Assembly (NCBI GenBank): GCA_003533505.1 | Contig: DQGD01000004.1 | Location: 1-64,000, forward strand | From: Clostridiales bacterium | Lineage (GTDB): Bacteria; Bacillota; Clostridia; Christensenellales; Pumilibacteraceae | Length of the DNA: 64,000 bases | Reading direction: 5' to 3' | Part shown: positions 17,683 to 25,923 of the stretch, in pieces | How the letters are laid out: the number at the start of each line of letters is the position of its first letter | How positions within the stretch are numbered: position 1 is the stretch's first letter | The notes under the pieces: model-generated | Databases searched by the model: none | Told to the model about the DNA's origin: nothing | The model's input: only the letters and a program-made list of their open reading frames with translations | Made by a program: the position numbers and the translations under genes

Positions 17683-18000
17683 ATGGCAAAGGATAATAAT
17701 TCCGCAGCAAAGCCGAATAAAGAAAAGAAAAAGCGCGGCAACGTTTTCAAGGAAACGTTTTCCGAGCTGAAAAAGGTCACCTGGCCGTCCTTTTCTACCG
17801 TCGTCAAGCAGACGGGCATAGTTTTAGCTGTCGTGCTGATATTCCTCGTAGTGCTCATGTGCTTCGACCAGCTTCTCGGCTGGCTGTACAAGCTTCTCGT
17901 AAAGGGGCTCGAGTCCGGCACCACGGACGCGACTTCCGCGCTCGTTTCGGGCATAGCGGGGCTTACGAATAGCGGAGCGGGGTTGCCTCTATGGGTATAG
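17683..18000 (+). CDS. secE: Preprotein translocase subunit SecE
   Basis: This is the small essential subunit of the SecYEG channel. A lysine-rich N-terminus is followed by the family motif FSELKKVTWPS and one transmembrane helix (about residues 42-66). At 105 residues it is longer than the usual single-span form (60-75). The extra is a Gly/Ser/Ala-rich tail of about 30 residues after the membrane segment (SGTTDATSALVSG onwards), whose last codons overlap the start of nusG by 10 nt. AAGGAG precedes the ATG. Confidence 0.92.
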   Translation: MAKDNNSAAKPNKEKKKRGNVFKETFSELKKVTWPSFSTVVKQTGIVLAVVLIFLVVLMCFDQLLGWLYKLLVKGLESGTTDATSALVSGIAGLTNSGAGLPLWV

Positions 18001-18533
18001 AAAACGCTAAGTGGTACGTCCTTCACACCTATTCCGGCTATGAGAATATGGTCAAGGAAAACCTTGTGCTCGTATTCAAGAAGAACGACCTTCTCGACAA
18101 GCTGTTCGAGATTTCCATTCCGATGGAGGACGTCGTAGAGGAGAAGAACGGCAAGCGCAAAATCGTTCAGCGCCGCATGATGCCCTGCTACGTTTTCGTC
18201 AAGATGGACTATAACAACGACATGTGGCACATCGTCACCAACACTCGCGGCGTCACCGGCTTCGTGGGACCGAAAGGTTATCCGCTTCCGCTCACCGACG
18301 AGGAGGTCAAGCGCATGCACCTCGAGCGTCCGGCAGTCGTCGCCACCGACTTTGAAATCGGTCAGTCCGTCAAGGTCACGGCAGGCGCGCTCGAAGGCTT
18401 TATCGGAACTATCGACGCTCTCGACGCGGCGGCGGGCAAGTGCAAAGTCACCGTCAGCATGTTCGGTCGTATGACTCCCGTCGAGCTCGAGCTTTATCAG
18501 ATTGAGCCTGCGGACGTCGTAAACGAGGACTAG
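17991..18533 (+). CDS. nusG: Transcription termination/antitermination protein NusG
   Basis: NusG binds RNA polymerase and links it to elongation control, Rho or the ribosome. It is 180 residues long, with an NGN domain (WYVLHTYSGYENMVKENL, RRMMPCYVFVKM, VTGFVGPKG) and a C-terminal KOW domain (FEIGQSVKVTAGALEGFIGT). The start overlaps the secE 3' end, implying coupled translation. Confidence 0.96.
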   Translation: MGIENAKWYVLHTYSGYENMVKENLVLVFKKNDLLDKLFEISIPMEDVVEEKNGKRKIVQRRMMPCYVFVKMDYNNDMWHIVTNTRGVTGFVGPKGYPLPLTDEEVKRMHLERPAVVATDFEIGQSVKVTAGALEGFIGTIDALDAAAGKCKVTVSMFGRMTPVELELYQIEPADVVNED

Positions 18534-18660
18534 TTAAGAGTCGATTCGGGCAACCGAAGAAAAACCAATCAAGTTATATAGTTCGGGAGAGCGCGCTCGT
18601 CGCGTTCGTTATCACCGCGATTGTATAAATTACTAAATTTATTACAAGGAGAAACGCACA

Positions 18661-19086
18661 ATGGCAAAGAAGCTTCAAGCAGTCGTCAAACTGCAGCTGC
18701 CTGCCGGAAAAGCGACCCCGGGCCCCCCTGTAGGTTCGTCCCTCGGTCCTCACGGCATCAACATTCCCGGTTTTACCAAGGAATTCAATGAAAAGACCAG
18801 AGGTCAGGAAGGACTTATTATCCCAGTCGTAATCAGCATTTACGCCGACAGGTCCTTCACCTTTATCCTCAAGACCCCTCCGGCGCCCGTCCTCATCAAG
18901 AAGGCTTGCGGCATCGAGAGCGGCTCGGCTAAGCCCAACAAGGATAAAGTCGCTAAAATCACCAAGGAGCAGGTCAAGGAAATCGCTACCTTGAAGATGC
19001 CCGACCTCAACGCAGCCTCCCTCGAGAGCGCAATGAGCATGATTGCCGGCACGGCGCGCAGCATGGGCGTCGTCGTCGAGGACTAA
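18661..19086 (+). CDS. rplK: 50S ribosomal protein L11
   Basis: A 141-residue protein of the GTPase-associated centre. The N-terminal domain contains [20 protein letters not shown] and [12 protein letters not shown]; the C-terminal RNA-binding domain contains [15 protein letters not shown] and [27 protein letters not shown] gives a strong ribosome site. The 127-nt spacer after nusG contains a perfect GAGCGCGCTC palindrome (18589-18598) but no clear promoter, so it is probably read from upstream. Confidence 0.97.
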   Translation: MAKKLQAVVKLQLPAGKATPGPPVGSSLGPHGINIPGFTKEFNEKTRGQEGLIIPVVISIYADRSFTFILKTPPAPVLIKKACGIESGSAKPNKDKVAKITKEQVKEIATLKMPDLNAASLESAMSMIAGTARSMGVVVED

Positions 19087-19098
19087 CGGGGGTGCGCT

Positions 19099-19785
19099 AT
19101 GAAATACGGTAAGAAATACTCCGACAGCATCAAGGCTGTAGACGTATCCAAGTACTACGAAGTAAACGAGGCGGTCAAGAACGTTCTTTCCACCGCTAAG
19201 GCGAACTTCGACGAAACCATCGAGCTTCACGTTCGTTTGGGCGTAGACCCCCGTCAGGCAGACCAGCAGGTCCGCGGTACCGTTATTCTTCCCAACGGCA
19301 CCGGCAAGACCGTGAAAGTGCTCGTCATCGCTCGCGGCGACAAAGCCGAAGCCGCTCTTAAAGCAGGTGCGGACATCGTGGGAGCAGAGGACATCATCGC
19401 GAAAATCCAGACGCAGAATTTCCTCGACTTCGACGTGGTTATCACCACTCCCGATATGATGGGTCAGCTCGGCAGAGTCGCTAAGATTCTCGGTCCTAAG
19501 GGCTTGATGCCGTCTCCCAAGAGCGGAACCGTCACGATGGACGTAGTCAAGGCAATCAACGAAACCAAAGCCGGCAAGGTCGAGTACCGCGTCGACAAGA
19601 CCGCTATCATTCACTGCCCGATTGGCAAAAAGTCTTTCGGCGAAGAGAAGATTGCGGAGAACTTCACCACGCTTATGGACGCTATTGTCAAGGCTAAGCC
19701 TGCCGCCGCAAAGGGCATTTACGTTAAAAGCGTAACGCTCGCCAGCACGATGGGCCCCGGCGTCAAGGTAGCTTACAGAGCATAA
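19099..19785 (+). CDS. rplA: 50S ribosomal protein L1
   Basis: A 228-residue L1-stalk protein and usual autoregulator of the L11 operon. Typical segments are [54 protein letters not shown] and [20 protein letters not shown]. It starts 12 nt after rplK. A leader RNA follows before rplJ. Confidence 0.97.
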   Translation: MKYGKKYSDSIKAVDVSKYYEVNEAVKNVLSTAKANFDETIELHVRLGVDPRQADQQVRGTVILPNGTGKTVKVLVIARGDKAEAALKAGADIVGAEDIIAKIQTQNFLDFDVVITTPDMMGQLGRVAKILGPKGLMPSPKSGTVTMDVVKAINETKAGKVEYRVDKTAIIHCPIGKKSFGEEKIAENFTTLMDAIVKAKPAAAKGIYVKSVTLASTMGPGVKVAYRA

Positions 19786-19795
19786 CAAGTAAATA

Positions 19796-19945
19796 GTCTT
19801 CCTGCCATAGACAGCAAGCGCGAAAGCTTAAACCGAAAAAAGGACTTGCCGAGGTAACGGAATTCATAAGAACGCGCGAGAAAACGCGCTGTGACTTACG
19901 AAATCAATCCGATTGCCTCGCGCTTGGCAGTCGGATTTGTTTTTA
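19796..19945 (+). ncRNA. Ribosomal protein L10 leader RNA
   Basis: The structured region between rplA and rplJ carries the expected L10-leader landmarks: TCCTGCCATAGACAGCAAG near the 5' side, the purine-rich GACTTGCCGAGG segment, and a 3' terminator-like hairpin. In the known mechanism, excess L10(L12)4 binds the leader and lowers expression of rplJ and rplL. I assigned it from position and motif, not a covariance search. Confidence 0.75.
19906..19944 (+). terminator. Attenuator terminator within the L10 leader
   Basis: AATCCGATTGC pairs with GCAGTCGGATT (one T-G pair) over a 10-nt loop and runs into TGTTTTTA. It ends about 25 nt before the rplJ start, as expected for an attenuator controlled by L10. 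Confidence 0.75.
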
Positions 19946-19968
19946 TAATCTTTAAAGGAGGTTTAGTA

Positions 19969-20463
19969 ATGTCAGCTGAATCCATCAAACTCAAAGAACA
20001 ACAGGTAGCCGAATATGCCGAGAAATTCGGCAAGGCTAAGTCCGTCGTTCTCGTCGATTATCGCGGACTCACCGTTGCCGAGGACACTGCTATGCGTAAC
20101 GAAATGCGCAAAGCCGGCGTCGAGTACAAGGTCGTCAAAAACCGTCTTATGGCTCGCGCCTTCGCCGCCGCAGGCATTCCCGGATTCGATGTCATCGAGG
20201 GTCCTACCGCCGTTGCCGTTTCCTATGACGACGCGGTCGCACCCAGCAAAATCGTCGTGGACACCGTTAAAAAGACCAACGACAAAATCGCCGTAAAGGG
20301 CGGCGTAGTCGAAGGCAAGGTCATGGACGCAAACGGAATCAAAACCGTCGCGACCATTCCCGCAAAGCCCGTTCTCGTGGCTCAACTTCTCGGCATGCTG
20401 CAATCGCCGCTCCGCGGACTCGCAGTCGCGCTCTCCGAGATTGCAAAGAAAAAAGAAGCGTAA
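19969..20463 (+). CDS. rplJ: 50S ribosomal protein L10
   Basis: A 164-residue stalk-base protein that carries the L7/L12 dimers. The start is ATG 19969 (MSAESIKLKEQQVAEYAEKF) behind AAAGGAGG; the same frame is open further upstream, but that part covers the leader RNA. Typical segments are VLVDYRGLTVAEDTAMRNE, KNRLMARAF and LLGMLQSPLRGLAVAL, followed by the helical L12-binding tail. It lies downstream of the leader and attenuator and 50 nt before rplL. Confidence 0.96.
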   Translation: MSAESIKLKEQQVAEYAEKFGKAKSVVLVDYRGLTVAEDTAMRNEMRKAGVEYKVVKNRLMARAFAAAGIPGFDVIEGPTAVAVSYDDAVAPSKIVVDTVKKTNDKIAVKGGVVEGKVMDANGIKTVATIPAKPVLVAQLLGMLQSPLRGLAVALSEIAKKKEA

Positions 20464-20513
20464 ACAATTTCAAAATTATTATTATTTAATTTCAAAAAGG
20501 AGATTTAATTACA

Positions 20514-20891
20514 ATGGCTGATTTGACCAAACTTATGGAAGAAATCAAAGGTATGTCCGTACTCGAGCTTAACGACTTCGTTAAGGCTCTCGAGGAAGAA
20601 TTCGGCGTTTCCGCCGCAGCTATGGCTGTCGCGGCTCCGGCTGCAGGCGCAGGCGAGGCTGCTCCGGCTGCTGAAGAGCAGACCGAATTCACCGTCGTAT
20701 TGAAAGAAATCGGCGGCAACAAAATCGCCGTCATCAAGGCTGTCCGCGAAATCACCGGTCTCGGTCTTGGCGACGCTAAGGCTCTCGTCGAAGGCGCTCC
20801 CTCCAACGTTAAGGAAGGCGTGTCCAAGGACGCTGCCAACGAAATCGCTACCAAGCTTAAGGAAGCCGGCGCTACCGTCGAGCTTAAGTAA
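20514..20891 (+). CDS. rplL: 50S ribosomal protein L7/L12
   Basis: A 125-residue stalk protein. The N-terminal dimerisation domain ([20 protein letters not shown]) is joined by an Ala/Gly/Pro-rich hinge (about residues 38-58) to the factor-binding domain ([40 protein letters not shown]). AAAGGAG precedes the ATG. It is followed by a terminator, not by rpoB. Confidence 0.97.
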   Translation: MADLTKLMEEIKGMSVLELNDFVKALEEEFGVSAAAMAVAAPAAGAGEAAPAAEEQTEFTVVLKEIGGNKIAVIKAVREITGLGLGDAKALVEGAPSNVKEGVSKDAANEIATKLKEAGATVELK

Positions 20892-20914
20892 GCTTAGCGA
20901 AATCATAGCAAAAG

Positions 20915-20947
20915 AAAACGGAACGCATAACCGCGCTCCGTTTTTTT
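20915..20947 (+). terminator. Intrinsic terminator after rplL
   Basis: AACGGAACGC pairs with GCGCTCCGTT (a mismatch near the loop side) and runs into seven T residues. It lies 24 nt after rplL and ends the ribosomal protein transcript. Confidence 0.85.
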
Positions 20948-21008
20948 GTGCCGTTTTATAAATTTCGGCTGTTGTCTGTCAAAATTCGGCTTGTTTTTTG
21001 GAAAGGTA

Positions 21009-21037
21009 TTGCGCGCCTGCGCGTAATGTGATAAAAT
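21009..21037 (+). promoter_or_regulatory. Promoter of the sialate O-acetylesterase-like gene
   Basis: TTGCGC, a 17-nt spacer and TAAAAT. The start point would be near 21044, about 40 nt before the ATG, with CGGAGGAAA as ribosome site. Confidence 0.65.
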
Positions 21038-21085
21038 GAACGTGACAGACATGGTACGGACTCATACTTAAAACGGAGGAAAATA

Positions 21086-22621
21086 ATGATTAAAAAGCGT
21101 ATTTTATCGATTGCGGCGGCTGCGGCTCTTATTTTTACGGCGTTAATCGGCTTCGTCGGCGCGCCGGCTAAAGCCGAAGAAGCCGTTAAACCGATTGACA
21201 TGTATCTCATCGGCGGACAGAGTAACGCCGCAGGGTATTCGCTTGCGAGCAAGGGCAACGTCGACGGTTCGTTTTCTAACGTAATGTACGCAGGCGAGGT
21301 TGATAAGCGGCTTGACGGTACGAGCGTGGGCAGCGGCAGCAACCTTTACTCTTATGCGACGTATAAAAAAGCCGTTACCGTCGGTTGCGGCGTTCGCAAC
21401 GGATACATCGGACCCGAGTTCGGCATGGCTAAAACCCTTAATTCGTATTATTCGGGCGACAAAAAGGCTATAATATTCAAGTCGGCTGCCGGCGGTACGG
21501 CTCTTCAGAACAAAAACAGCGGTCTTAGCGCGACTTACGGGAATTGGTATCCGCGCTCGATGTGGAAGACCGGCTTCACGCCCGACGCAAGCGTTTCGCC
21601 TACCGGCGTGCAGTACAAAAACTTTGTCGACAATTTCAGGCAGGTTTACAACACGCTGAAGATGAACGGTTACGAGCCAAAGGTCAAAGGCATGGTGTGG
21701 ATGCAGGGCGAGGACGACCTCGGCTCGGCTTCGGCGTACAAGCCGCTGATAGAAGCGTTTATATCGGATGTGCGCGAAGACATTGCGGAGATAACCTGTG
21801 ACCGCGACAACGAGGTTATGCCGTTCGTAATCGGCGAAATCGCGACGACGTTTGCGGTTTACAACAATCCGAACGTACCCGATTTCAATAAAATGCAGCG
21901 CGAAGTAGCCGCCGAAACGGCAGGCGTCTACACGGCGCCGACCGACGACCTGATTATAGTCGGAGCAAACGGCGTTGAGGGCACCGACCTATACCATTTC
22001 AGCGGCACGGACATGGTGACGCTGGGCGAACGCTTTGCCGAAAAACTGATTGCGGCTACCGACGAAACGTTGGTTTCGCTGACCGTGTCAGGAAAGAAAG
22101 GCAACGCTGTTTACAAGTTTTCGGACGACAAAAGCAAAGTAACGATTACGTTGAAACCCGAAAAGAATTACAAGGCTTCCTCCGTTCTCGTCAACGGCGT
22201 CGAATTCGTCGACAAAGTACAGGACAACGAGCTGACGTTCGACGTCGGCGACGAAAAACGCATTGCCGTCAAGGTGAAGTTCGGCAAAAAATCCGCGCTT
22301 GCCGTTACGGTAGAATGCGGCGAGGGCGGCAGAGCCGAAGCCGAAACACCCGTGTACGAGGGCGACAGGATTGTCGTCACCGTCAAGCCCGACGCAGGCT
22401 ACAAAGTCAAATCCGTGAGTATCGACGGCGTCGAACTCGCGCTTAACGCCGAAACGGGCAAGTACGAAAGCGAGCCCGTCACGACCGCTTCCACCGTTAA
22501 GGTGGAGTTCGAGCGCGAAACCGTCGCGGACGACGGTAAAAGCGGTTGCGGCGGTAAAAACGCCGCGCTCGCGATAGGCGTCGCGCTTGCAGTAGCCGCA
22601 CTCGCGCTTAAACGCGGCTGA
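21086..22621 (+). CDS. Secreted sialate O-acetylesterase-like (SASA) protein with C-terminal membrane anchor
   Basis: A 511-residue exported SGNH-type esterase, likely removing O-acetyl groups from sialic acids or other glycans outside the cell. A signal peptide (about 1-30, cleaved near AKA/EE) is followed by MYLIGGQSNAAGY with candidate nucleophile Ser46, VWMQGEDD and YHFSG with the probable catalytic His. After about residue 330 come two beta-rich repeats (SLTVSGKKGNAVYKFSDD and the GEGGRAEAETPVYEGD region, typical of divergent InlB or YDG-like repeats). The tail is SGCGGKNAALAIGVALAV... ending KRG: a Gly-Cys-Gly-Gly turn, a hydrophobic span and basic end, without LPxTG. It is monocistronic between a promoter and a terminator. 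Confidence 0.8.
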   Translation: MIKKRILSIAAAAALIFTALIGFVGAPAKAEEAVKPIDMYLIGGQSNAAGYSLASKGNVDGSFSNVMYAGEVDKRLDGTSVGSGSNLYSYATYKKAVTVGCGVRNGYIGPEFGMAKTLNSYYSGDKKAIIFKSAAGGTALQNKNSGLSATYGNWYPRSMWKTGFTPDASVSPTGVQYKNFVDNFRQVYNTLKMNGYEPKVKGMVWMQGEDDLGSASAYKPLIEAFISDVREDIAEITCDRDNEVMPFVIGEIATTFAVYNNPNVPDFNKMQREVAAETAGVYTAPTDDLIIVGANGVEGTDLYHFSGTDMVTLGERFAEKLIAATDETLVSLTVSGKKGNAVYKFSDDKSKVTITLKPEKNYKASSVLVNGVEFVDKVQDNELTFDVGDEKRIAVKVKFGKKSALAVTVECGEGGRAEAETPVYEGDRIVVTVKPDAGYKVKSVSIDGVELALNAETGKYESEPVTTASTVKVEFERETVADDGKSGCGGKNAALAIGVALAVAALALKRG

Positions 22622-22653
22622 CGGCTGTTATACGATTGTATCATATTTTAAGG

Positions 22654-22682
22654 AAGTAATCGCCCCATGCCGGGGATTTCAC
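22654..22682 (+). repeat. Dispersed palindromic repeat, copy A (partial)
   Basis: This copy has only the conserved end of the repeat family: AAGTAATCGCCCCATGC then CGGGGATTTCAC. It lies directly before the terminator of the esterase gene and faces copy B in inverted orientation about 190 nt away. The CTCCTCTGAAT end and the central palindrome seen in other copies are missing here. Confidence 0.6.
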
Positions 22683-22683
22683 A

Positions 22684-22718
22684 AAGCAGTCGAGCATTTT
22701 TTGCTCGACTGCTTTTCT
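22684..22718 (+). terminator. Intrinsic terminator after the esterase gene
   Basis: AAGCAGTCGAGCA pairs perfectly (13 bp) with TGCTCGACTGCTT across five T residues and ends TTTTCTC. It lies 63 nt after the stop codon. Confidence 0.85.
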
Positions 22719-22828
22719 CATTGACGAGAAAAATCGGAGGCTGCGCGTTTGATTTAAATTGACAAAACAATCCCTCCGTCATTTTCTAACGAAAATGCCC
22801 CCTTCCTTATGCTACACAGGGAGGCTTT
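22719..22828. other. Intergenic DNA between esterase terminator and repeat copy B
   Basis: Part of the 610-nt non-coding gap from 22622 to 23231. It contains CCTCCGTCATTTTC and ACACAGGGAGGCTTTATT, which can pair weakly, but no coding frame, promoter or clear element that I can support. The remaining stretch 22911-23100, after repeat copy B, also shows no credible gene. Confidence 0.4.
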
Positions 22829-22910
22829 ATTCAGAGGAGTAACGGCATTGCCCCGAATGATAGGGCAATGCCGTTGCGACGTGAAATCCCCGACATGGAA
22901 CAAGTAATCG
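22829..22910 (-). repeat. Dispersed palindromic repeat, copy B
   Basis: One conserved end is ATTCAGAGGAG (22829-22839) and the other is GCGACGTGAAATCCCCGAC then ATGGAACAAGTAATCG (22876-22910). Between them is a perfect 13-bp inverted repeat, AACGGCATTGCCC / GGGCAATGCCGTT, with a 9-nt loop. Same layout as copies C and D, but with an unrelated palindrome sequence. Confidence 0.75.
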
Positions 22911-23120
22911 ACCATTTAAAGACCCCTTTGTGCAAAGGAGCTCTCGCGAAGCGGGTGGGGGATTGTCGGAATATACGGGTATTAACAAGCGTTGCATTAA
23001 ACCGTAACATTTGCAATAGCCGCCATTTTTCGGCAAACGGACGTGCGTTCGGCGCGTTCTACTTTCAAAATTTAAAAGTATTTTTCAAAAAAACAGTTAA
23101 TTATTGACAGGCAAGGAGTA

Positions 23121-23149
23121 TTGACGAGGGAATTTGCTCGCGTTATAAT
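23121..23149 (+). promoter_or_regulatory. Promoter of the ABC sugar-uptake / surface protein operon
   Basis: TTGACG, a 17-nt spacer and a perfect TATAAT. A second TTGACA begins at 23104 but is too far upstream for this -10. The leader of about 75 nt contains CCGAG/CTCGG (23161-23185), a stem-loop near the predicted 5' end. Confidence 0.8.
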
Positions 23150-23231
23150 GTTTTTAGTACCCGAGGGTGAGCACAAAACGCTCGGAAAAAATTGTAAAAC
23201 TCTGGGAAAATAGTAAAAAAGGAGCAAATTG

Positions 23232-24980
23232 ATGAAAAAAGCGTTTAAAAAGATTATTTCGGCTATGCTTGCGGCTACCATGTGTTTTTCGGTTGCGGCT
23301 TGCTCGCCCGCAATGCCCGACGGCGGCGATACCGACGAGAGCGTCGATACCATGCGCACTCAGTTGTATGTGTACAACTTCAACGGCGGCTTCGGCACCG
23401 AGTGGCTGAAAGCGGCTAAGACGCGCTTCGAAGCAAAGCACGCCGAGGACGAGCTGGAATCCGGGAAAAAGGGCGTTCAGGTCATTATAAAAGCCAACAA
23501 GGACTCGAACAACGGCGATACCTTCTGGAATAATATTCCCAAGGCTCGCGAGGAAGTCTACTTCGTCGAGGGTGCGGACTACTACAAGCTCGTCGGAAGC
23601 GAGCTGATGCTCGACATAACCGACGCGGTGACGAGTCCGTTGTCCGAGTACGGCGAAACCGAGAGTATAAAGGACAAGATGACCGCCGAACAGCAGGCGT
23701 ATTACGGCGTGGGCGCGGACGGCAAGTACTACGGCGTGCCGCATTACGCAGGCTATTGGGGCATTATCTACAACAAGGACTTGTTCGACAGCCAGGGTTA
23801 CTACTTTGCCGACGACCAATCGTATTTCGAGAATACCAATCAGCTCGCGTTCCGCTTCGTACAAAACGAAGTCGAAAACACCAAAAAGAGCGCAGGACCC
23901 GACGGCAAGTACGACACCGAGGACGACGGGCTGCCCACGACCTACGAGGAGTTTTTCCTTCTGTGCGACTACATAAAGGAAAAGAAGGATATTCCTATTC
24001 AGTGGCGCGGCGTGTCGTACTCCGACTATGTGCAGACGATTTCCAATACGTTCGCAGTCGACTTCGAGGGCAAAGAGCAGTGGATGCTCAACTACGAATT
24101 CGGCAGCGGAACCGCAAAGCAGGCTACGTCGCTGGGTAAAGTGGTGAACGGCGCCTTCGTTCGCGACAGCAAGCCCACGACGATAACCGCGGAAAACGGC
24201 TATGAGCTCGCCCGTCAGGAGGGCAAGTGGCACGCAGTCGAGCTTATGCAGAAGATGTGCGCCCCGTCCTACAACGAATACCACAACGACAAAGCCTACA
24301 ACAACTCGTACTCGCACCTCGACGCGCAGTCGGACTTCCTCTACGGCGGTATCGACGGCAGCACCAAGGCTGCGGCAATGTTATTCGACGGCGTGTGGTG
24401 GCAGATGGAAGCCGCTTCCGCATTCTCCGACATCGTGAAGCGTTACGGCGAGGATTATTCCGAGCAAAACAGGAAGTTCGCGCTGATGCCGCTGCCCAAA
24501 GCCAACGCCGAAAAGCTGGCGGCTTCGCGTGCCGAGGGCGCAAAGAATCAGACGATGTACGACGCGCAGTACTCGCTCGCGTTCGTCAAGTCCAATATCG
24601 ACGAGAGCAAGAAAGCGATTGCCGTCGACTTCATCAGGTTTGTAAACTCGCAGGAATCGCTTGTCGAGTACACGACGATAACCAACACCACCAAGGCGCT
24701 ACAGTACAGCTTGACCGATGAGCAGAAATCCAAGCTGTCGTATTTCGGCAGAAGCGTAATCGATTTGCAGGAGCGGTCGGACGTGGTGTACCCGTATTCG
24801 ACGAGCGCGAAGTACCAGAACAACGCTTCGCAGTTCCGCCCCTCCAGAATGTACCGCACCACCGCCACCACCAAGGAGTACGCGCCGAGTACGTTCCACG
24901 AGGAAACGTCGGTCACCGCCGAAGCCTACTTCAACGGTATGGCGGACTACCTCAAGAATCTGTGGCCGAGCCTCAACTGA
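23232..24980 (+). CDS. ABC transporter extracellular solute-binding lipoprotein (sugar type)
   Basis: A 582-residue lipoprotein receptor that captures a sugar or oligosaccharide for the two permeases encoded next. The signal peptide ends in a lipobox with Cys24 (SVAACS). Family 1 binding-protein features include YGVPHYAGYWGIIYNKDLF, DDGLPTTYEEFFLLCDYIKE, AAAMLFDGVWWQMEAAS and a C-terminal AKSNIDESKKAIAVDFIRFV-like lobe (VKSNIDESKKAIAVDFI). ATG 23232 is used rather than the adjoining TTG because GGAGCAAATTG precedes it. It is the first gene of a seven-gene operon that continues with Ig-like surface proteins and GH2. Substrate unknown. Confidence 0.88.
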   Translation: MKKAFKKIISAMLAATMCFSVAACSPAMPDGGDTDESVDTMRTQLYVYNFNGGFGTEWLKAAKTRFEAKHAEDELESGKKGVQVIIKANKDSNNGDTFWNNIPKAREEVYFVEGADYYKLVGSELMLDITDAVTSPLSEYGETESIKDKMTAEQQAYYGVGADGKYYGVPHYAGYWGIIYNKDLFDSQGYYFADDQSYFENTNQLAFRFVQNEVENTKKSAGPDGKYDTEDDGLPTTYEEFFLLCDYIKEKKDIPIQWRGVSYSDYVQTISNTFAVDFEGKEQWMLNYEFGSGTAKQATSLGKVVNGAFVRDSKPTTITAENGYELARQEGKWHAVELMQKMCAPSYNEYHNDKAYNNSYSHLDAQSDFLYGGIDGSTKAAAMLFDGVWWQMEAASAFSDIVKRYGEDYSEQNRKFALMPLPKANAEKLAASRAEGAKNQTMYDAQYSLAFVKSNIDESKKAIAVDFIRFVNSQESLVEYTTITNTTKALQYSLTDEQKSKLSYFGRSVIDLQERSDVVYPYSTSAKYQNNASQFRPSRMYRTTATTKEYAPSTFHEETSVTAEAYFNGMADYLKNLWPSLN

Positions 24981-24990
24981 GTGACAAGAG

Positions 24991-25914
24991 ATGGCAAATA
25001 ATACAGTAAAAAAACGCACGCGCGCGGCAAAGGGCGACATGCTCTTTTACGTTCTGATGATGGCATGGCCGATTTTGCAGTTCTGCGTGTTCTATATCGC
25101 CGTTAAGTTCAACAGCATACTGTACTCGTTTCAGCGTTATGACAAGCTGAGCAGAACGTTCACCTGGACGCTCGATTATGTAAAGAGCGCGCTGAAGATG
25201 ATGACGACCAGCCCGGCGCTCGTCGAAACGATGAAGATGACGCTGCTGTTCTTCCTGCTGTTCACCGGCATAAACACGCCGCTGGGTCTGCTGTTTTCCT
25301 ACTACATAAGCAAAAAACAGTTCGCTTCCGGCTTCTTCCGCGTGTTCCTGTTCCTGCCGTCGATAATCTGTTCGGTAATCATGGTGCTTATCTACGGCAA
25401 CTTTGTGGACGTCGCGCTGCCCGAAATCGTGCGCGTTCTCACCGGCAAAACGGTGAGCGGACTGATGAGCACCAAGAGCACGAGGTTTTTCGCGGTAATG
25501 TTCTACAACCTGCTTGTGGGCTTCGGCGTAAACGTGCTGATGTACTCCAACGCGATGTCGGCTATTTCCGAGGAAGTGGTGGAAGCGGCGCACCTCGACG
25601 GCGCGACGGGACTTAAGGAATTTTGGTTCATCACGCTCCCGTCGATTTATCCCACGCTGGTCACGTTCCTTATCACCGCTCTTGCCGGAATGTTCCTCAA
25701 CCAATACAACCTGTATTCGTTCTTCGGCTCGGGCGAGCACTTCGGGTTACAAACCTACGGACTGTACTTCTACGTCCAGACGCTCGCAGCCGACGGCTCA
25801 CGGGCGGAGTACTCGCAGATTTCCGCGATAGGCTTGTGGCTGACGTTCATCGCGTTGCCGCTCACCTACGGCGTGAAGTTCCTGCTCGAAAAGCTGGGAC
25901 CGAGCGAGGATTAG
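24991..25914 (+). CDS. ABC sugar transporter permease (MalF-like)
   Basis: A 307-residue inner-membrane permease with six predicted transmembrane segments, from FYVLMMAWPILQFCVFY near the N-terminus to IGLWLTFIALPLTYGV near the end. The EAA loop that docks the ATPase is EAAHLDGATGLKEFWFITLP. It starts 10 nt after the binding-protein gene. It pairs with the following permease to make the channel; no ATPase gene lies in the operon. Confidence 0.9.
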   Translation: MANNTVKKRTRAAKGDMLFYVLMMAWPILQFCVFYIAVKFNSILYSFQRYDKLSRTFTWTLDYVKSALKMMTTSPALVETMKMTLLFFLLFTGINTPLGLLFSYYISKKQFASGFFRVFLFLPSIICSVIMVLIYGNFVDVALPEIVRVLTGKTVSGLMSTKSTRFFAVMFYNLLVGFGVNVLMYSNAMSAISEEVVEAAHLDGATGLKEFWFITLPSIYPTLVTFLITALAGMFLNQYNLYSFFGSGEHFGLQTYGLYFYVQTLAADGSRAEYSQISAIGLWLTFIALPLTYGVKFLLEKLGPSED

Positions 25915-25923
25915 GAGGCAAAT

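Noticed and set aside
19891..19968. N-terminal extension of L10 across the leader terminator
   Set aside because: It covers the attenuator hairpin and lacks homology to L10; the AAAGGAGG-preceded ATG at 19969 gives the normal protein.
22868..23107. A 79-residue frame across repeat copy B and the ABC operon promoter
   Set aside because: It begins inside the palindrome and has no ribosome site; overlaps the repeat, so a chance frame.
22719..23120. Possible insertion sequence or tRNA in the 600-nt gap after the esterase gene
   Set aside because: No transposase frame, no terminal repeats with target duplication, and no T-loop/acceptor pattern; only the palindromic repeat copies are present.
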